Shown here: positions 1 through 12,005 of the stretch, in pieces | How the letters are laid out: each line of letters opens with the position of its first letter | Position numbering within the stretch: position 1 is the stretch's first letter | From: Psilocybe azurescens | Taxonomy: Eukaryota > Basidiomycota > Agaricomycetes > Agaricales > Agrocybaceae | Direction: 5' to 3' | NCBI GenBank assembly: GCA_023853785.1 | Contig: JAJIRX010000569.1 | Span: 1-64,000 of the forward strand | Length of the DNA stretch: 64,000 bases | Notes under the pieces: model-generated | Told to the model about the DNA's origin: nothing | The model's input: only the letters and a program-made list of their open reading frames with translations | Databases searched by the model: none | Position numbers and translations under genes: made by a program

Positions 1-133
1 AACACGACAACAAGCACAGCCAACAAGCACAGCCAAAGGTTACACCCGCAACGTCAACATTGAATGCCTTGGATCAGTGCTAGTGACTCCTAGAACTTGA
101 TTGATACTTCTTTGATTACCTCTTCCTTTATTA

Positions 134-1327
134 ATGGGTGCTGGTCAATCTATCTCTCAGTCACATACACCAACACGCGGTCTTCACGTACTCAGAGTTA
201 CCCCTTCCTCTCCGGCTTTCCACTCAAATATTGAACCTTTTTTTGACTTCGTCGTCGGCTTTGAAGGAGATTCTTTATCGGCAGAAAATGCTATTGATGC
301 CTCGGAGCTAGAGAAGATTGTTGAGAGTCATGAAAACCGCACTTTGAATCTACTGGTATGGAACAGTAAAAGTCAGCTGACAAGAGGTAGATCGCGTCGC
401 TTCAGCTCACTCTTTGGACTCAAAGGCTAACAGCTCGCAGTCGTACCAATAACTCCTTCTAGAGTGTGGTCTCAGCAACAATTCAGTTCAAATGATGCAC
501 AAAAATCCGCGTCAACCTCCCAACCATCATTGTTGGGCCTCAGCATGCGCCTATGTCAGCCAGAGACGGCTTCTGACAATGTGTGGCACGTACTCGATGT
601 GATAGAAGGAAGTCCAGCAGAAAGTGCAGGCCTTGTTCCAATGGGTGATTGGATACTGGGTTGGTCAAGGCTGAAAACGACTTCTACGATCTTGTCGAAG
701 CTGTAGGCTCTTGTTCTTTTATTTTCCCCTTCCTTTCTAAACGGTGTTTACAGCATGTCGATAAACCTCTCCGAGTTTATGTATACTCATATGATTTCGA
801 GTTTGTCACTTTTCATCGCTTGGACATCCGGTTTACTAACGGCACTGTAGCACTCTTAGAGAGGTGGTCCTCATTCCCAACCGACATTGGGGTGGAGAAG
901 GTCTTCTAGGCTGCGTTTTTGGGTGCGTCTTTACCATGCATACACGTGCTATTCGTATACATAACCAGCCGACCCTTGAACATAGGTTCGGCCTTTTGCA
1001 TAGGATACCGGCTCAACCTGAAGATCGAGTTCCTGGAACTATACCCCAGAGCTTCAAGAACAGGGAGACGAATACGGTAGTCAGGATTTGTTCGTGCCGG
1101 CAGACGTTTCCGTCGATGAAAACCAGCACAATCACGGCCACACCTTGCCGATTGGCAACATCAACAACGGGGACAATGGAACCATGAATCTGTACCAGGG
1201 AATGCCCAAGTGGCAATTCAAGCCAACAATGCGAATTTTAATCACCATCATGCCCACACTCTCGAAAATGCCGAAAACTCAAGTTTCCAGTAACGTGGCG
1301 CCGTCTCTAATGGGAAAGTTGAGGTGA
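134..1327 (+). CDS. GRASP-type Golgi reassembly stacking protein
   Basis: GRASP proteins tether Golgi membranes and act in unconventional secretion. The protein opens MGAGQS, which fits the N-myristoylation pattern expected for this family. A first PDZ-like domain follows in exon 1, then the hallmark VPITPSRVW, then a second PDZ-like stretch containing WHVLDVIEGSPAESAGL and GDWILGW. A later exon carries the conserved TLREVVLIPNRHWGGEGLLG and HRIPAQPEDR. At least four short introns are needed: one after codon ~84 ending near 440, then about 704-753, 803-849 and 923-984. The C-terminal tail is low complexity and its exact end is uncertain. The start is the first ATG of the frame and gives the myristoylation site. 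Function is assigned from family knowledge; the domain order is seen directly. Confidence 0.85.
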
Positions 1328-2261
1328 CTTGAGCTCGTTGCACGAACCCTCTCACTGTCACTAGAAACACTGCCATTTCATGCCAGAAAACTTTGACATC
1401 CTTCACAACGGAACAGAAATGGCCGCATACGGATCACGATGGTTCATCGCAGTCGCCTGTATTCTGTATCATCTTCGAGTCGTCTAAACCAATCTACCAC
1501 AAAACAATTGCTACACCCGATGTTCCCATACCACAAGATACTACCCATGGCTCGCTGAAACAAATGTCAAACGACTGCTCCTTCCACTGGTCAATATGTA
1601 TCGCTACATGCCTTCTATCTCCCGAAATCATGCATTTGACCTCTTCTTATTCTGGTCATATGCCGTGCAAATATATACTCAAACAAGGACGAGAGATTGC
1701 TGTTTTCTGGACCTACTTATTGGCAGCTGAATCTTCTATGCATAAGTTCTGATATACCAACATGCACCTATCTCTTTTTGCGATCGCGAATTCACGGACG
1801 GTATGGAACTATCGTTTCTCGTGTTTTTCATTCATGTGTTATTCTTGTGAACCCTTGATGAGGTCACAAGTGTCATTGGGATCAAGTTAGAACACTAGGT
1901 CGTACGTTAATATCCCTAAGCAATCAATGCGAAGGCTGGAGCATCTGCATCACTGTATACGGAAGATACGCGGAATAATTTTGCAGGTCGGAAGGCCCGT
2001 CTTCATTCAGTACTAATTTTGCATACCTTTTTCTTAGGTTTGACTTCTCTAGTGTTCCACTCGTTGTTGCTCGCGGTCCGGCAATGTCGTACTACTGTAA
2101 CAGTCTGCAACTGCAGCCAGGGGTCACGATGTCCTGCTCATCCTATAATATCTATCTCTGGGATAAATTCTTTATTGAATGTTGGAGTGAGATAGCCCAT
2201 TCAACAAGATACTTAAAGAGCCTTCGGATGTTGGGCTGGAAACGGAAACCGCATTCTGGAC
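1328..2261. other. intergenic, no convincing gene
   Basis: One open frame of about 119 codons lies at 1393-1752 on the plus strand. It has no recognisable domain and no fungal gene structure around it. The stretch probably holds the GRASP terminator and the promoter of the rhamnogalacturonan lyase. Confidence 0.5.
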
Positions 2262-4730
2262 ATGTTCACACTACTCTTTCTTTTTCTTTCGAATTTATTG
2301 CTGGTTTTTCTTTTCCTGGAGTTTTTGCAGCCTTTGGCGTCACGACTTCTGGGTCCAATCTGCTGGTTGATTCCGGGGCTGGCCTTGTCACAACAAGTAA
2401 GCAGCTGCAACAAACGACGGGGAATATTGTTGGCGTGCTAACAGTGTCTTCAGTCAACACAGCTAATGGGGACATTACCTCCATGGTCTTTAATGGGATG
2501 CAATTACAAGATTCTACCAAGTTTACACAGCTTAGCTCAGGTCTAGGTATGCCTCTCTTGCGTGGAGGTGTAGGACCTTTAGCTTACTGACTTTGGGCAT
2601 TGATTCAGGATCTGCTAATGTATCGCACCAAGTAACCAACTATACAGCCATTATCACCACCAAGACCAATACAATTGTAAGAGAATTTCTGTTGCATTGG
2701 ACACCCAAGCGTCATTGCGAAACTTTTTAGACGCATTATTATATTGTGAAATCTGGTATCAATACCTTGTATATAGGCACCCACGCCTCAGCAGAGCCCA
2801 CGGTGGGCGAGCTTCGCTTCATTGCCCGTCTATCCAAGGCAACGGTGCCCAATGGTTTCCTTGTATCTGAAGTCAACGGTGGCACAGCTATTGAAGGCTC
2901 TGACGTTTTCCTATTGGATGGGCAGACACGATCTAAATTCTATTCGAGTGTAAGTTTCATGTCTCTAGCAAGGGTTTTCCAGTTCTAACTCGCCGTTATA
3001 AAGGTTCGTTTCATTGAAGATCAAGTACATGGCGTGGGAGGACCAGGCGTTGGTGTCTTCATGATCATTCCAGGGGTTGGCTATGAAACCTCGTCAGGCG
3101 GGCCTTTCTTCCGTGGTATGCCTACTTTCTCAATGTCGAAGTCTTTTGGCTTAATGGTTGGTAGATATCAACAATCAAGGAACCGCACAACAGGAATTAT
3201 ACTTCTACATGAATTCTAATCACGAGCAAACAGAGACATTCCGAACTGGATTCTTTGGGCCGTGAGTAGTATTTTTCAGTGGTCTGGTCATTGATGACTT
3301 TTACTCCGCACAGGTATGCGATGGCCGTCACGACTGGAGCTGCGCCTTCCCCCCTCTCTTGATACCTCTTTCATGGAGAACCTTGGACTTGAAGGGTATG
3401 TTCCTGCTTCTGATCGCGGGACGGTGTCAGGTCACTATTCTGGGATTCTATCTGGGCAGCCTGTGACTATCGGGTTTAAAGTTGGGTAGACCTCGTTCTC
3501 AGATGTGTAAAGTTCTGATTCTTTTGTTGCTATGCAGAACTCTGCCGCGCAGTACTGGGCAACTGGGTCAGGGTTCGTCGATTTATTCTCTTATGCGGTC
3601 TAGTTCTCATCCTCACTAAGTTAATGCAGAGGTTACTTCACCCGCGACATGATGAAGCCTGGCACATATGCAGTCACATTGTTCCAAGGAGAAATTGAAG
3701 CTGGGAATGGCACTGTGTTGGTCACCGCTGGTCAGACATCGTCCATCACCTTGTCTTCCTCTCTAGATACACCGGCCGTGATCTGGGCTATCGGTACGGA
3801 TCTCAAACAAGATTCATAGCAGGTGTTTATATATTTTATTACTCTCAAGGTACTGTTGATGGGACACCTGCCGGGTATGTTTAACTCTACTTGTTCTTGT
3901 GATCTTATGACTATTAACACATCATATTAGATTCTTGAACGCCGAAAATATACAGACGATGCATCCGTAAGCATAATAGAACAAGGCATGCAGGCTTTTC
4001 AATCACAAAAATTGCGTAGTTCTGATACGAGAATGAGCGATTGGGGACCGACAACATTCACCATGGGTTATAGCCCTGTCGCATCCTTCCCGATGGCTCA
4101 ATTTCAGCGTGTGAGTCGTGTTGATAAATTTCGCAGTCGATTACCATTGGTCATCGAAATACGATTTAGGTCAATAACCCTACCACAATTCAATGGACAG
4201 CCTCATCCAATCAAATTGGTACGCGCATTTACAGCATTCATCTGGATAGTCAATGACTATTTGACAGGTGCTCGCACGCTGCGCATTCGGACTACTGAGT
4301 CGTTTGCAGGTGGAAGACCTCAGATCTCAGTCAATAATTGGAACTCGAGTACACCTGCAGGTGAGGTCTTCTGCGCATAAATTCTACCATCGTTTTCCAA
4401 TCCAAATTTTCCTCAGCTCCAATTAAGGTGGACTCTCGAGGGTAAGTATCCATCCCATCAAATCATTTCAGTTATAACACTTATCTAAAACTTACATTAG
4501 AGTAACTCGCGGTACTTGGCGTGGATTGAATCAATTCTGTAAGTGCAAAATAGCACCGCATATATGCACATACCGCCCTTACTTACAATGATTTGGAAGA
4601 CGATTTTGCAATCCCGACCAATACATTGGTGGCTGGATCAAACGTAATCGCGATAAATGTCATCAGCGGTAGCTCAGGCGAAGGTTTCTTGAGTCCAAAT
4701 TTCGTCTACGACTCTGTCGAATTATTCTGA
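2262..4730 (+). CDS. Rhamnogalacturonan lyase, polysaccharide lyase family 4
   Basis: This enzyme cleaves the rhamnogalacturonan I backbone of pectin by beta-elimination, outside the cell. The mature protein begins [19 protein letters not shown], as in fungal PL4 enzymes, followed by [14 protein letters not shown]. The segments RSKFYSS and [10 protein letters not shown] hold the Lys and His that match the catalytic pair of the Aspergillus enzyme. A middle FnIII-like domain and a C-terminal carbohydrate-binding-like domain ([27 protein letters not shown]) complete the usual three-domain layout. About ten short introns are required. The ATG at 2262 gives a strongly hydrophobic leader, [14 protein letters not shown], but in the wrong frame. 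One extra T in the T run near 2307 would join it to a leader ending GVFA just before AFGV. An in-frame alternative is ATG 2228, with a poorer leader. Confidence 0.88.
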
Positions 4731-4833
4731 ACCCTTACGAAAGGTAAACTCATAAGTGAAAAGAAACTAAGTGTTCAGATGTGTAGGATAAGCAGTAACA
4801 AGTTTGATATAAAATACAAGCGATAGTAAAACA

Positions 4834-7151
4834 CTAGCTGTCTGTAACCTTGGGAGACGTTGGGGCCCCAGATGTTGAAGGGTTAAACTCCAAGCTTTGG
4901 GCAATAAGGGGCCAAACTGGTGTGAGTGGATTAGCAATTTTTACCAAAGGAAAAGAGTCTTCCAGCGAACCTTCTTCAAAGCCAGGGTGCCTTCCGTTCC
5001 TAATCTGCAACCATACGTTCTTCATAGTCTCAGAGGCGCGAATCTCGTGCCAATGAGACAAGAAAAAATTCAACCTCCACCTGCTCTTCGTCAGGCATCC
5101 AAATCTTATGATAGACTTTTTGGCGACACTAACCTTGCGTATTGCCTCGAATGCAGCAGCAAATGGCGAGAAAACTTCATATCCAATGTTGTCAACAGTA
5201 AGAGATTTCAGAATATGCTATGCAGAGAAGTTCAGCGATACCTTGCGTATGGTTGTCATTGACGTACTTGGGCAGCGCGTTCCTTGAGATCAATCATATT
5301 AAGTCCTGTTTTAAAATCAGCTGATGGCTCAATAATCAAAAGAGAATGCTTACTGTCCGCAATTCGGTACATAGACTTGGCTGAACATGGGGCTGGTCTA
5401 CCCGGATTTGCAGACATCCAGTCTCTAATCCATTCCGGCCGAGATGACGAAGGATCTCGAGAAAATACACGCCTCACTCCTGGAACTTGGCATCCCTCTG
5501 ATGGGGTGGAAGGAATGCTTTCAGCAGGAGGCAGAGGTGCAGCAAGAAATGATGACGAAAGCGGGGCAAATACAACGTTATCCGTATACACCTATTGTGT
5601 TTATTTGGGCTTGTAGTGGAAAATGACAATGGTATGAAGAACTTTACACTCACGTAATAGAGCATAGCGCGGTAGGTGTTATAGGCAGCATCGCGGACCA
5701 CAATTGTCATCTTGGGAGCCATGTTTGTCTCGTCGTCCAGCCTAATATTTATTGTGTTATTGGAGGGATCTGTCGGCGGGCTACCAAATTGATCATCGGA
5801 AATGGTGGATTGCGTTTCGAATTTATCGACATCCTCTGGATTCGAGTCAGGCAAAGACAGTGCACAGTCATCTGTCCCGTCGGAGCTTGATAAACGACGA
5901 CTTTTGGTCTGAGGTGATTCATCGTCTTCATCGTCAGAGTCTTCAAACTCATCCAGAATCATATTGAGTTGAGGATGACTTCTTCTAGTGTTCTGAGTAG
6001 CCTTTCGCGGTGTTCCTAATAAGTGTTCAACTGGCTCAGAGATTCCTTCTGCAAAATTGGAGTTGAACACTGCAAACAATGTCAGAGAAGATGCCAGATG
6101 AAGTATTAGAAGGCCTACTGGTTTCGAAGTACTCAGATCTTTGAAGTAATTTTTGGAAGCCCAGATCTTTCGGCCATTGCTGAGACTTTGATTTCGTTTT
6201 GGAATAATGAATTGCACATCAGAGTAAAGAGGGTCGTCTAGCAGTGATCCGACTGTGTCCAACAAAGCCTTGGGAACAGGCTGTCGAGGCAATGTCTGAC
6301 TTGGCGCAACTGGTGACGAGGTTATGGTACATATTATCACAAAGGCATCCTGAGCTTTGACAGGCAGCGACTGATAATATACACTGTCCCGACGAGCAAA
6401 TTGAGCCCTGTAGGAAGTTAGAATGAGGTCCAACAAATCCCACCAAAATTAAAATGTTTACCATCCCCAATTGGCGGTCTGGAAAAGATGGTTAAGTTGG
6501 TTAGCAATCATGAAGACAGAAAACATGCCTTGTAGGTAAACGAGTGGTTATGTGCTTCTTTAGCATTATATATCACATTCTTTCCAACACTGAAACAAAG
6601 AACAGTTAGGCTATGGTCTGCCACGCGTTTGACCATTTTGATATTACTTGCGAAGTTCAAAGCTGAATTTATAAACTCCTTCCCGTACCCATCTGAGGGT
6701 TCACTTTGTCAACACGAGATGGATAGAGAGAGATCCACCTTACCTTCCTGAGTCTGACAATGAAGCTTCCCTTTCCTCGGCTGTAGGCTATACAGTATTG
6801 TCAATGACACAGCGGTCAGAGACTCAACAGCAACAGGCAAAGTACTCACCTCACAAGAAAGATACAAACTCACAAAGCCGCCACCTTCTGTCCCATCTTT
6901 GGTTGGTCCCGCATTAGCGTAGAAGAGAATCTATCACCGATGCAAAGGCCCGATTGGTCATAGGTTCGATGACATACGAAGTCTCAGCGAGATATGTACC
7001 TGCCATCTATTGTTTCCAAAATGAATGGACTTCGTAACCTTGGATTTCTTGTCACCCTTTGTTGAGTCGAACAGATTTTTAGACCACTGAGAGTCCATTC
7101 AAGTGTAATGGACGAGGATTCTGAATACTCTGAGTCGATATCGATATCCAT
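4834..7151 (-). CDS. MATH/BTB domain protein (SPOP-like substrate adaptor)
   Basis: The N-terminal part reads as a MATH (TRAF-like) domain: SITLEWTLSGL, then a segment with RWQ and GGGFVSLYLSCE, and later WVREGVYKFSFEL. The second half is a BTB/POZ domain starting LLDDPLYSDVQFIIP. It is interrupted by a long acidic/Ser-rich insert (DEFEDSDDEDDESPQ) before MTIVVRDAAYNTYRAMLYY. The C-terminal end contains ETMKNVWLQIRNGRHPGF. Proteins of this type usually present substrates to cullin-3 ubiquitin ligases, so that role is inferred. At least seven introns are needed. The start at 7151 is the first ATG before the MATH domain; an in-frame ATG at 7187 is possible. The last splice and stop are less certain: a shorter end near 5034 is possible. 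Confidence 0.72.
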
Positions 7152-7485
7152 TGTATGGGGAACAAATTTGGATGAAAGATAGTTCAAAGGTCTTATAGGC
7201 TATTTATGTCGGACGATGAACGTCAACGGTATGCATTGTTCAGTATTGCTGTAGTAAGGAAAGTGTCAAGACACCCAGGAGTTCAAAGAAACACCAATCA
7301 AGGGTCGGATCCAACACTGACGATTGGCACGTGATCAATTAATTTGCAGGACGTCACTGGGTGAGTGCTCAACAGTGAATTTTCAATTTATGAGTTTGTA
7401 ACTTTCACCCTTTGGTTCAAAACCAACACAACACAACAAGGAAATAAACGTCAAGATATAATAACTATCAGATAAATACGGGAGG

Positions 7486-10400
7486 TTACTTCCGGGCAAG
7501 CATCTTGCGGAAGTCATCCTGGCCCTTACCCCCACTGACAGATGAGAAAGCAACAGGAGCCTGAGCTTCGCCTTCAGGCTTTGAAAGAGGAGAAGACTTC
7601 TTGAATCCCAGGCCCGCTTTTGGTTTTGAAGGACCTAGCTTTCTCGGTTTGAACAAAGCATTTGCTTCACCCTGCTTCGCTGTTCCTGAAGGGCGCGAAG
7701 TAGGCGCATCTTCAGTCAATTGCAAAACATTTCCTCCAAATTCTATGGGTTCTGCCCTCAGAAGTAGTCTTCCTGCATCCTGGAAGAGACATTTGTTACG
7801 TTTGTTAGTAGCTCGAGGGGTACTTGTAAAAATAAAATAAAAAGTCTCACTGCAGGATTTTCTAATTCAACCACAGCTTCTTGTTTGTCCAAGAAAACCT
7901 CGACTCGTTTGACTGATGCGATCTTTTCCAAGAGTTGCTGCAACAGACCTTCTTGGGTAGCCGGAGGAAGATTTTTGATACGAACAGATCTATTACGCAT
8001 TTCTGCCACCCTGCTGATTCCAATATCCGATCTTAACAACAATAAGTGGGCACATACAAGTCGTTTATAAATAACAAAGCTTACTTGTGTTTGGCACGAA
8101 CGCGAGGGTCAGCCAGTGTCACCGCCAGCCTGCGTTTCTTTAATTCGTGATTGTTAGCGGCTAGTGCATTCTGAGCGTCTTTCTAAAGCAAGCATCAGAC
8201 ATCAAAACAAGATGACGCGGCAAAAGGCGTCAGGCTAACCGCATCTTCGAACTCAATGAACGCAAACCCTCTGGCGTGTCCATTTTCCTCAAGCGCTATT
8301 CTGATATCTTTCACGGTACCATACTGCAATCAGACATTGAGCCAAGCATAACTTACCAGTTAACGAACAGAAACCCTTACCGCAGAGAAAAGTTTTCAAG
8401 GTCGTCTTTATTGGCGAATCTGCTCAAACCGGCGACGTAAACTTCTTTTTCGTTTGCATCTTGGTCGGTTCTTTCTTTCTTGCGTTCCGGGTTTGAAAGA
8501 TAAACATTTAGAGGGAGATTGGGCTCGAGCTCGCGTCCGTGCAGTTCCAAACAATTCTGTGCTGCATCCTATGGAAATAAAATGAGTAACAATAATGTTT
8601 CATATGAGATAGAGCACAACAGGCGAAGTGAATTGAATATAGCAGAATCTTCGAGTATTTTTGAATTTCTTGCTGGGCCAACGAACGTCAAATATAGTGC
8701 CATACTAAATGTGCAAAATTAGTGAATTTAAGGCCGAAAGACGAGTTATACCAACTTTTCCGAACAAGTCTCTGATGAAAGTATCATCCGTTGATTCCGG
8801 GAAATTGGTGACGTAGAGTGTCGACTTCCAAGCAAGATGAACAGAGATTTCTTGATCGTGTATCTTTTTTGTCCTTTGTTAAAGCTACTGGCACATTGTC
8901 CTATTAATGCGCGACTCAGGACCTATGTCAACAGATAGATGTATAGGTTTACCCGGTCAAAGAATTCCACAGTCGCAACCAGCGCCGATGGAAGCTGCGT
9001 AATCTTGACCTCGCGAACATCGCCACACTGGGAGTAATGATAACGTTATTAAAAATGAAATGAGCGGGGTAAGTAACCAAACTATACGTCTTTGAATAAG
9101 CCACGAAGGTCGCCTTCTGCAGTGCCGTTGGGGAGGTCTGCAACAAAGACCGTTGAATTTTCTCGGTCTCTGGACAGGTAAACATCAGCGCCCGTCTTCG
9201 ATGTCTGGATCGAATTCAAACCTTTTCAGCGGTGCTGGTTTTGATTCTGGCATAATTACATGAGTTCAGAGCATATACTATTACCAAAGGAGATGGGCAT
9301 ACCAGTTCGGGCCTTCTTGTGCGTATCTGAAGATGGTTCATCTTCAGCAGAGCGTTTTGTGCCCCTTTCTTGTATGCTCTGGTCAACAACCATAGCTGTG
9401 TCCGCGTCCAGTGCCGTGGTGTCTGGTACAGAGACCGTACCCGTCTCAATGGTCGTTTCAACAAAGGCTTCTGCAGCTGCCATTTGCGCCTTCGCAGCTT
9501 CCTAAGTGATTATTAGGCAAGATATATTAACTGAAGTTTTGTACATTATTACCTTAGCCCGCCTCATGTTGGTCTGATATTGTGCGCTCTCTACTTTGTC
9601 CAGACAGCTGTCAATATCCGCAATTGATCCATGCAGATGCTCAAACGATATCCAAGCCTCCCAAATGGCTTCTGGCCAATCCAAGTGCTTAGAATAGACG
9701 TCCACAAACGTCTGACGAGCTTCGTCAAATCTCTGGTGCTTTCTAATAGACCATGCATTAGCAAGATCGCAGAAGAATATCGATGAAGCAGCACACATGA
9801 GAGCATCAGTATAGTTCAGCCATACGAGATAACTTGTTTTGCAATGCTTAGCAGCCGCTTTCCAAACATCAAAAACGCTGTCAAGCAGCCCAACATTTTC
9901 ATACTGGTGTCGTCAGATTTTTAGCGGACATTTCGAGAAAATAATACTCACTATCGACACAAGGAACTTCTCGAGTCGTAATTTAGGGTCAATCAATCGT
10001 GAAGCTAAGTCCTAAATAAGCAACCGTGAACAGCATAAGTAGTTAGGGTGCATGCATACCTTGACGAGATAGGTCAATTCCACTTTCCAGTACTCCAATT
10101 AAAGTTGGCAGAATGTTGTCGTCTTGTGATTCGACACCTCAGTCAGATGTTATCTTGACCATAAATTTGACACTAACCTTCACTTCCGGCCTCTAAAGAA
10201 CGCTTTTCATACCCTCCTCGCGACAGGACGAGAGGAACAAGTTGTTCAATATCAGATTGGACAAGCTTCGCACCAATAGCTCTGTTATAGATTTCTGGGT
10301 GACATGAGCCACGAGGATAAACATAAATTTGAAAGACAAACCCGGAATGGTTTCCTGGTCCTCTGGCACCTCTTCGGAAACACGTTCCTGAAGACATTGA

Positions 10401-11794
10401 TCAATTTTAAAGCAGAAACTTCCAGGTATGAAAATCAAAAATCACCAAAAACGCAAATATCTTGCCCAAACTTCACCTGAACCCGGAACACTTCTAACTG
10501 CTCGTCTATATGTTTCCAATTCTAGCTCAATTCCAGCTTCCAGTATACGCTGTAGACATTGTTAATTTACGAGTTTTGACCATGGAATGGAAAGAAGTCA
10601 TTCCGAACCAGAGAATCACAATATTTAACCCAGAACATTCGAAGTGTCTCTTCTGCTCCTGCATTTCCTGCAAATCTCGACTTTGCAGCTTGCGCGATTG
10701 CTCGTTCATACACTCCGCGGGTGACCAACAAGTCGGGGTATTTGGCGCGACGCTCATATCCGATGTACTGATCGTAGGATTCCAGAGAGCCATCTGTGTT
10801 TTTCTGTTCAATGTCAAATGTAAGGACTTTCAACGTTCCGAGAGAATGCCAAACTCACGACGGCTGTCTCCAGACGGTCTCGACGGTCAAAGTTCCGTAC
10901 ACTTTGACTCCGAATTTTGTTGCTGCTATAAGAGTAGGTTCGTAATCTTGAGGAGGAAGGTAGTTTGTGGTAAAAGACGAATATGACTGAAGAGTGTCCT
11001 CGATATCTAGTAGCAGGATGGTCAAGAATAGAAGGTATTATTATTATAAGAATAGACATACTAGGATGTGGGTGGTGAAGACGCTCCAGATGCAAATTCT
11101 GTACGTACTCCACAAGCTCTGGCCTAACAGAACCGTTAGCTAGTGTCTTGGGAATCGAGTTTAGCCCACCTTTCAACTTTTGAACTTGCATCAAGCATCT
11201 CTAACTCCCAGTCGCGCTGTAAATCCCATATTTTATGGCTCTAGAGTATACCATGAACTTCTGACAGAGAAAAGAGTATTCAACCGTGCCTCTGTCAAAT
11301 GTATCACGCCCTTCTTCACGACTCTGTTGATGGCTTCGCGTGTCCAGGAAGTCGTAAAGGTCTCTCCAAGAGTTTCAGGCTTTGTTCGTTCGCCAGAGCT
11401 GTACAGCGCATGTCGTTCTATGAGAAAGTTGACGTGTTTTTCAAGTAGTGGAATAGCTATATGTCATTGAGTATGCTATACAAAACACGCGTATTGTAAC
11501 CTCACACAAGTAATCATTTTCGGCACGAGCATAGAGTGCAAGCAATTCCTCTACTCCTTCTTCTGTATTGAGATCAACAGACTGTTCTTTTGCCAGAATT
11601 AACGGCAACCAGACTTCATCTCCGACGGCAAGAAATTGGGTCGCCATCTCCATGGCAGACTGAACTTCTGCCTGCATCCCCTCTAACGATTGGGCCAGCC
11701 TGATATGCTGAGCATGCCGAGATATATCATAGGGAGATTCCGCAACGGAGTTGAGGATACCAGCGAGAGCGTCCAAGGATTCTGATTCATTCAT
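7486..11794 (-). CDS. PRP24: U6 snRNP recycling factor, PRP24/SART3 type
   Basis: This protein anneals U4 and U6 snRNAs during spliceosome recycling. The N-terminal half (11794 to about 9500) is helical and reads as HAT (half-a-TPR) repeats. Then come RRM domains: STVFVADLPNGTAEGDL, STLYVTNFPESTDDTFIRD, EVYVAGLSRFANKDDLENF with GHARGFAFIEFED, and a fourth starting NRSVRIKNLPPATQEGLL. The extreme C-terminus SSVSGGKGQDDFRKMLARK is the classic Lsm-interacting motif of Prp24 and SART3. The combination of SART3-like HAT repeats with four RRMs like yeast Prp24 is notable. Many short introns are present, about one per 150-300 nt. The start at 11794 is the ATG before NESESLDALAG. It is head to head with the F-box gene. 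Confidence 0.87.
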
Positions 11795-12005
11795 AGTCAC
11801 GGTTAAGAAGGGATGCGCACATCGGTGACATAAGAAGCTACAACAAATGAATACTAAATAGTGACGTTGACACAGCCACTGGGCGACTGCCACTCCTCGA
11901 CTGCAATTGTCAGCAGGGATACTACTGACTCGGTTTGTTCCCTTGTCCCCTTCTCTCTCACATATCTATCAAAATGGAACCTCCTGACGACATATTGACC
12001 GATCT

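Noticed and set aside
1393..1752. 119-codon frame after GRASP
   Set aside because: No domain, no supporting exon structure and unlike its neighbours.
2303..2331. 27-nt GT-AG segment in the lyase leader
   Set aside because: Its length is a multiple of three, so removing it does not join the leader to the mature frame.
10510..10986. Long plus-strand frame inside the PRP24/SART3 gene
   Set aside because: It runs antisense through HAT-repeat exons and introns and has no recognisable domain.
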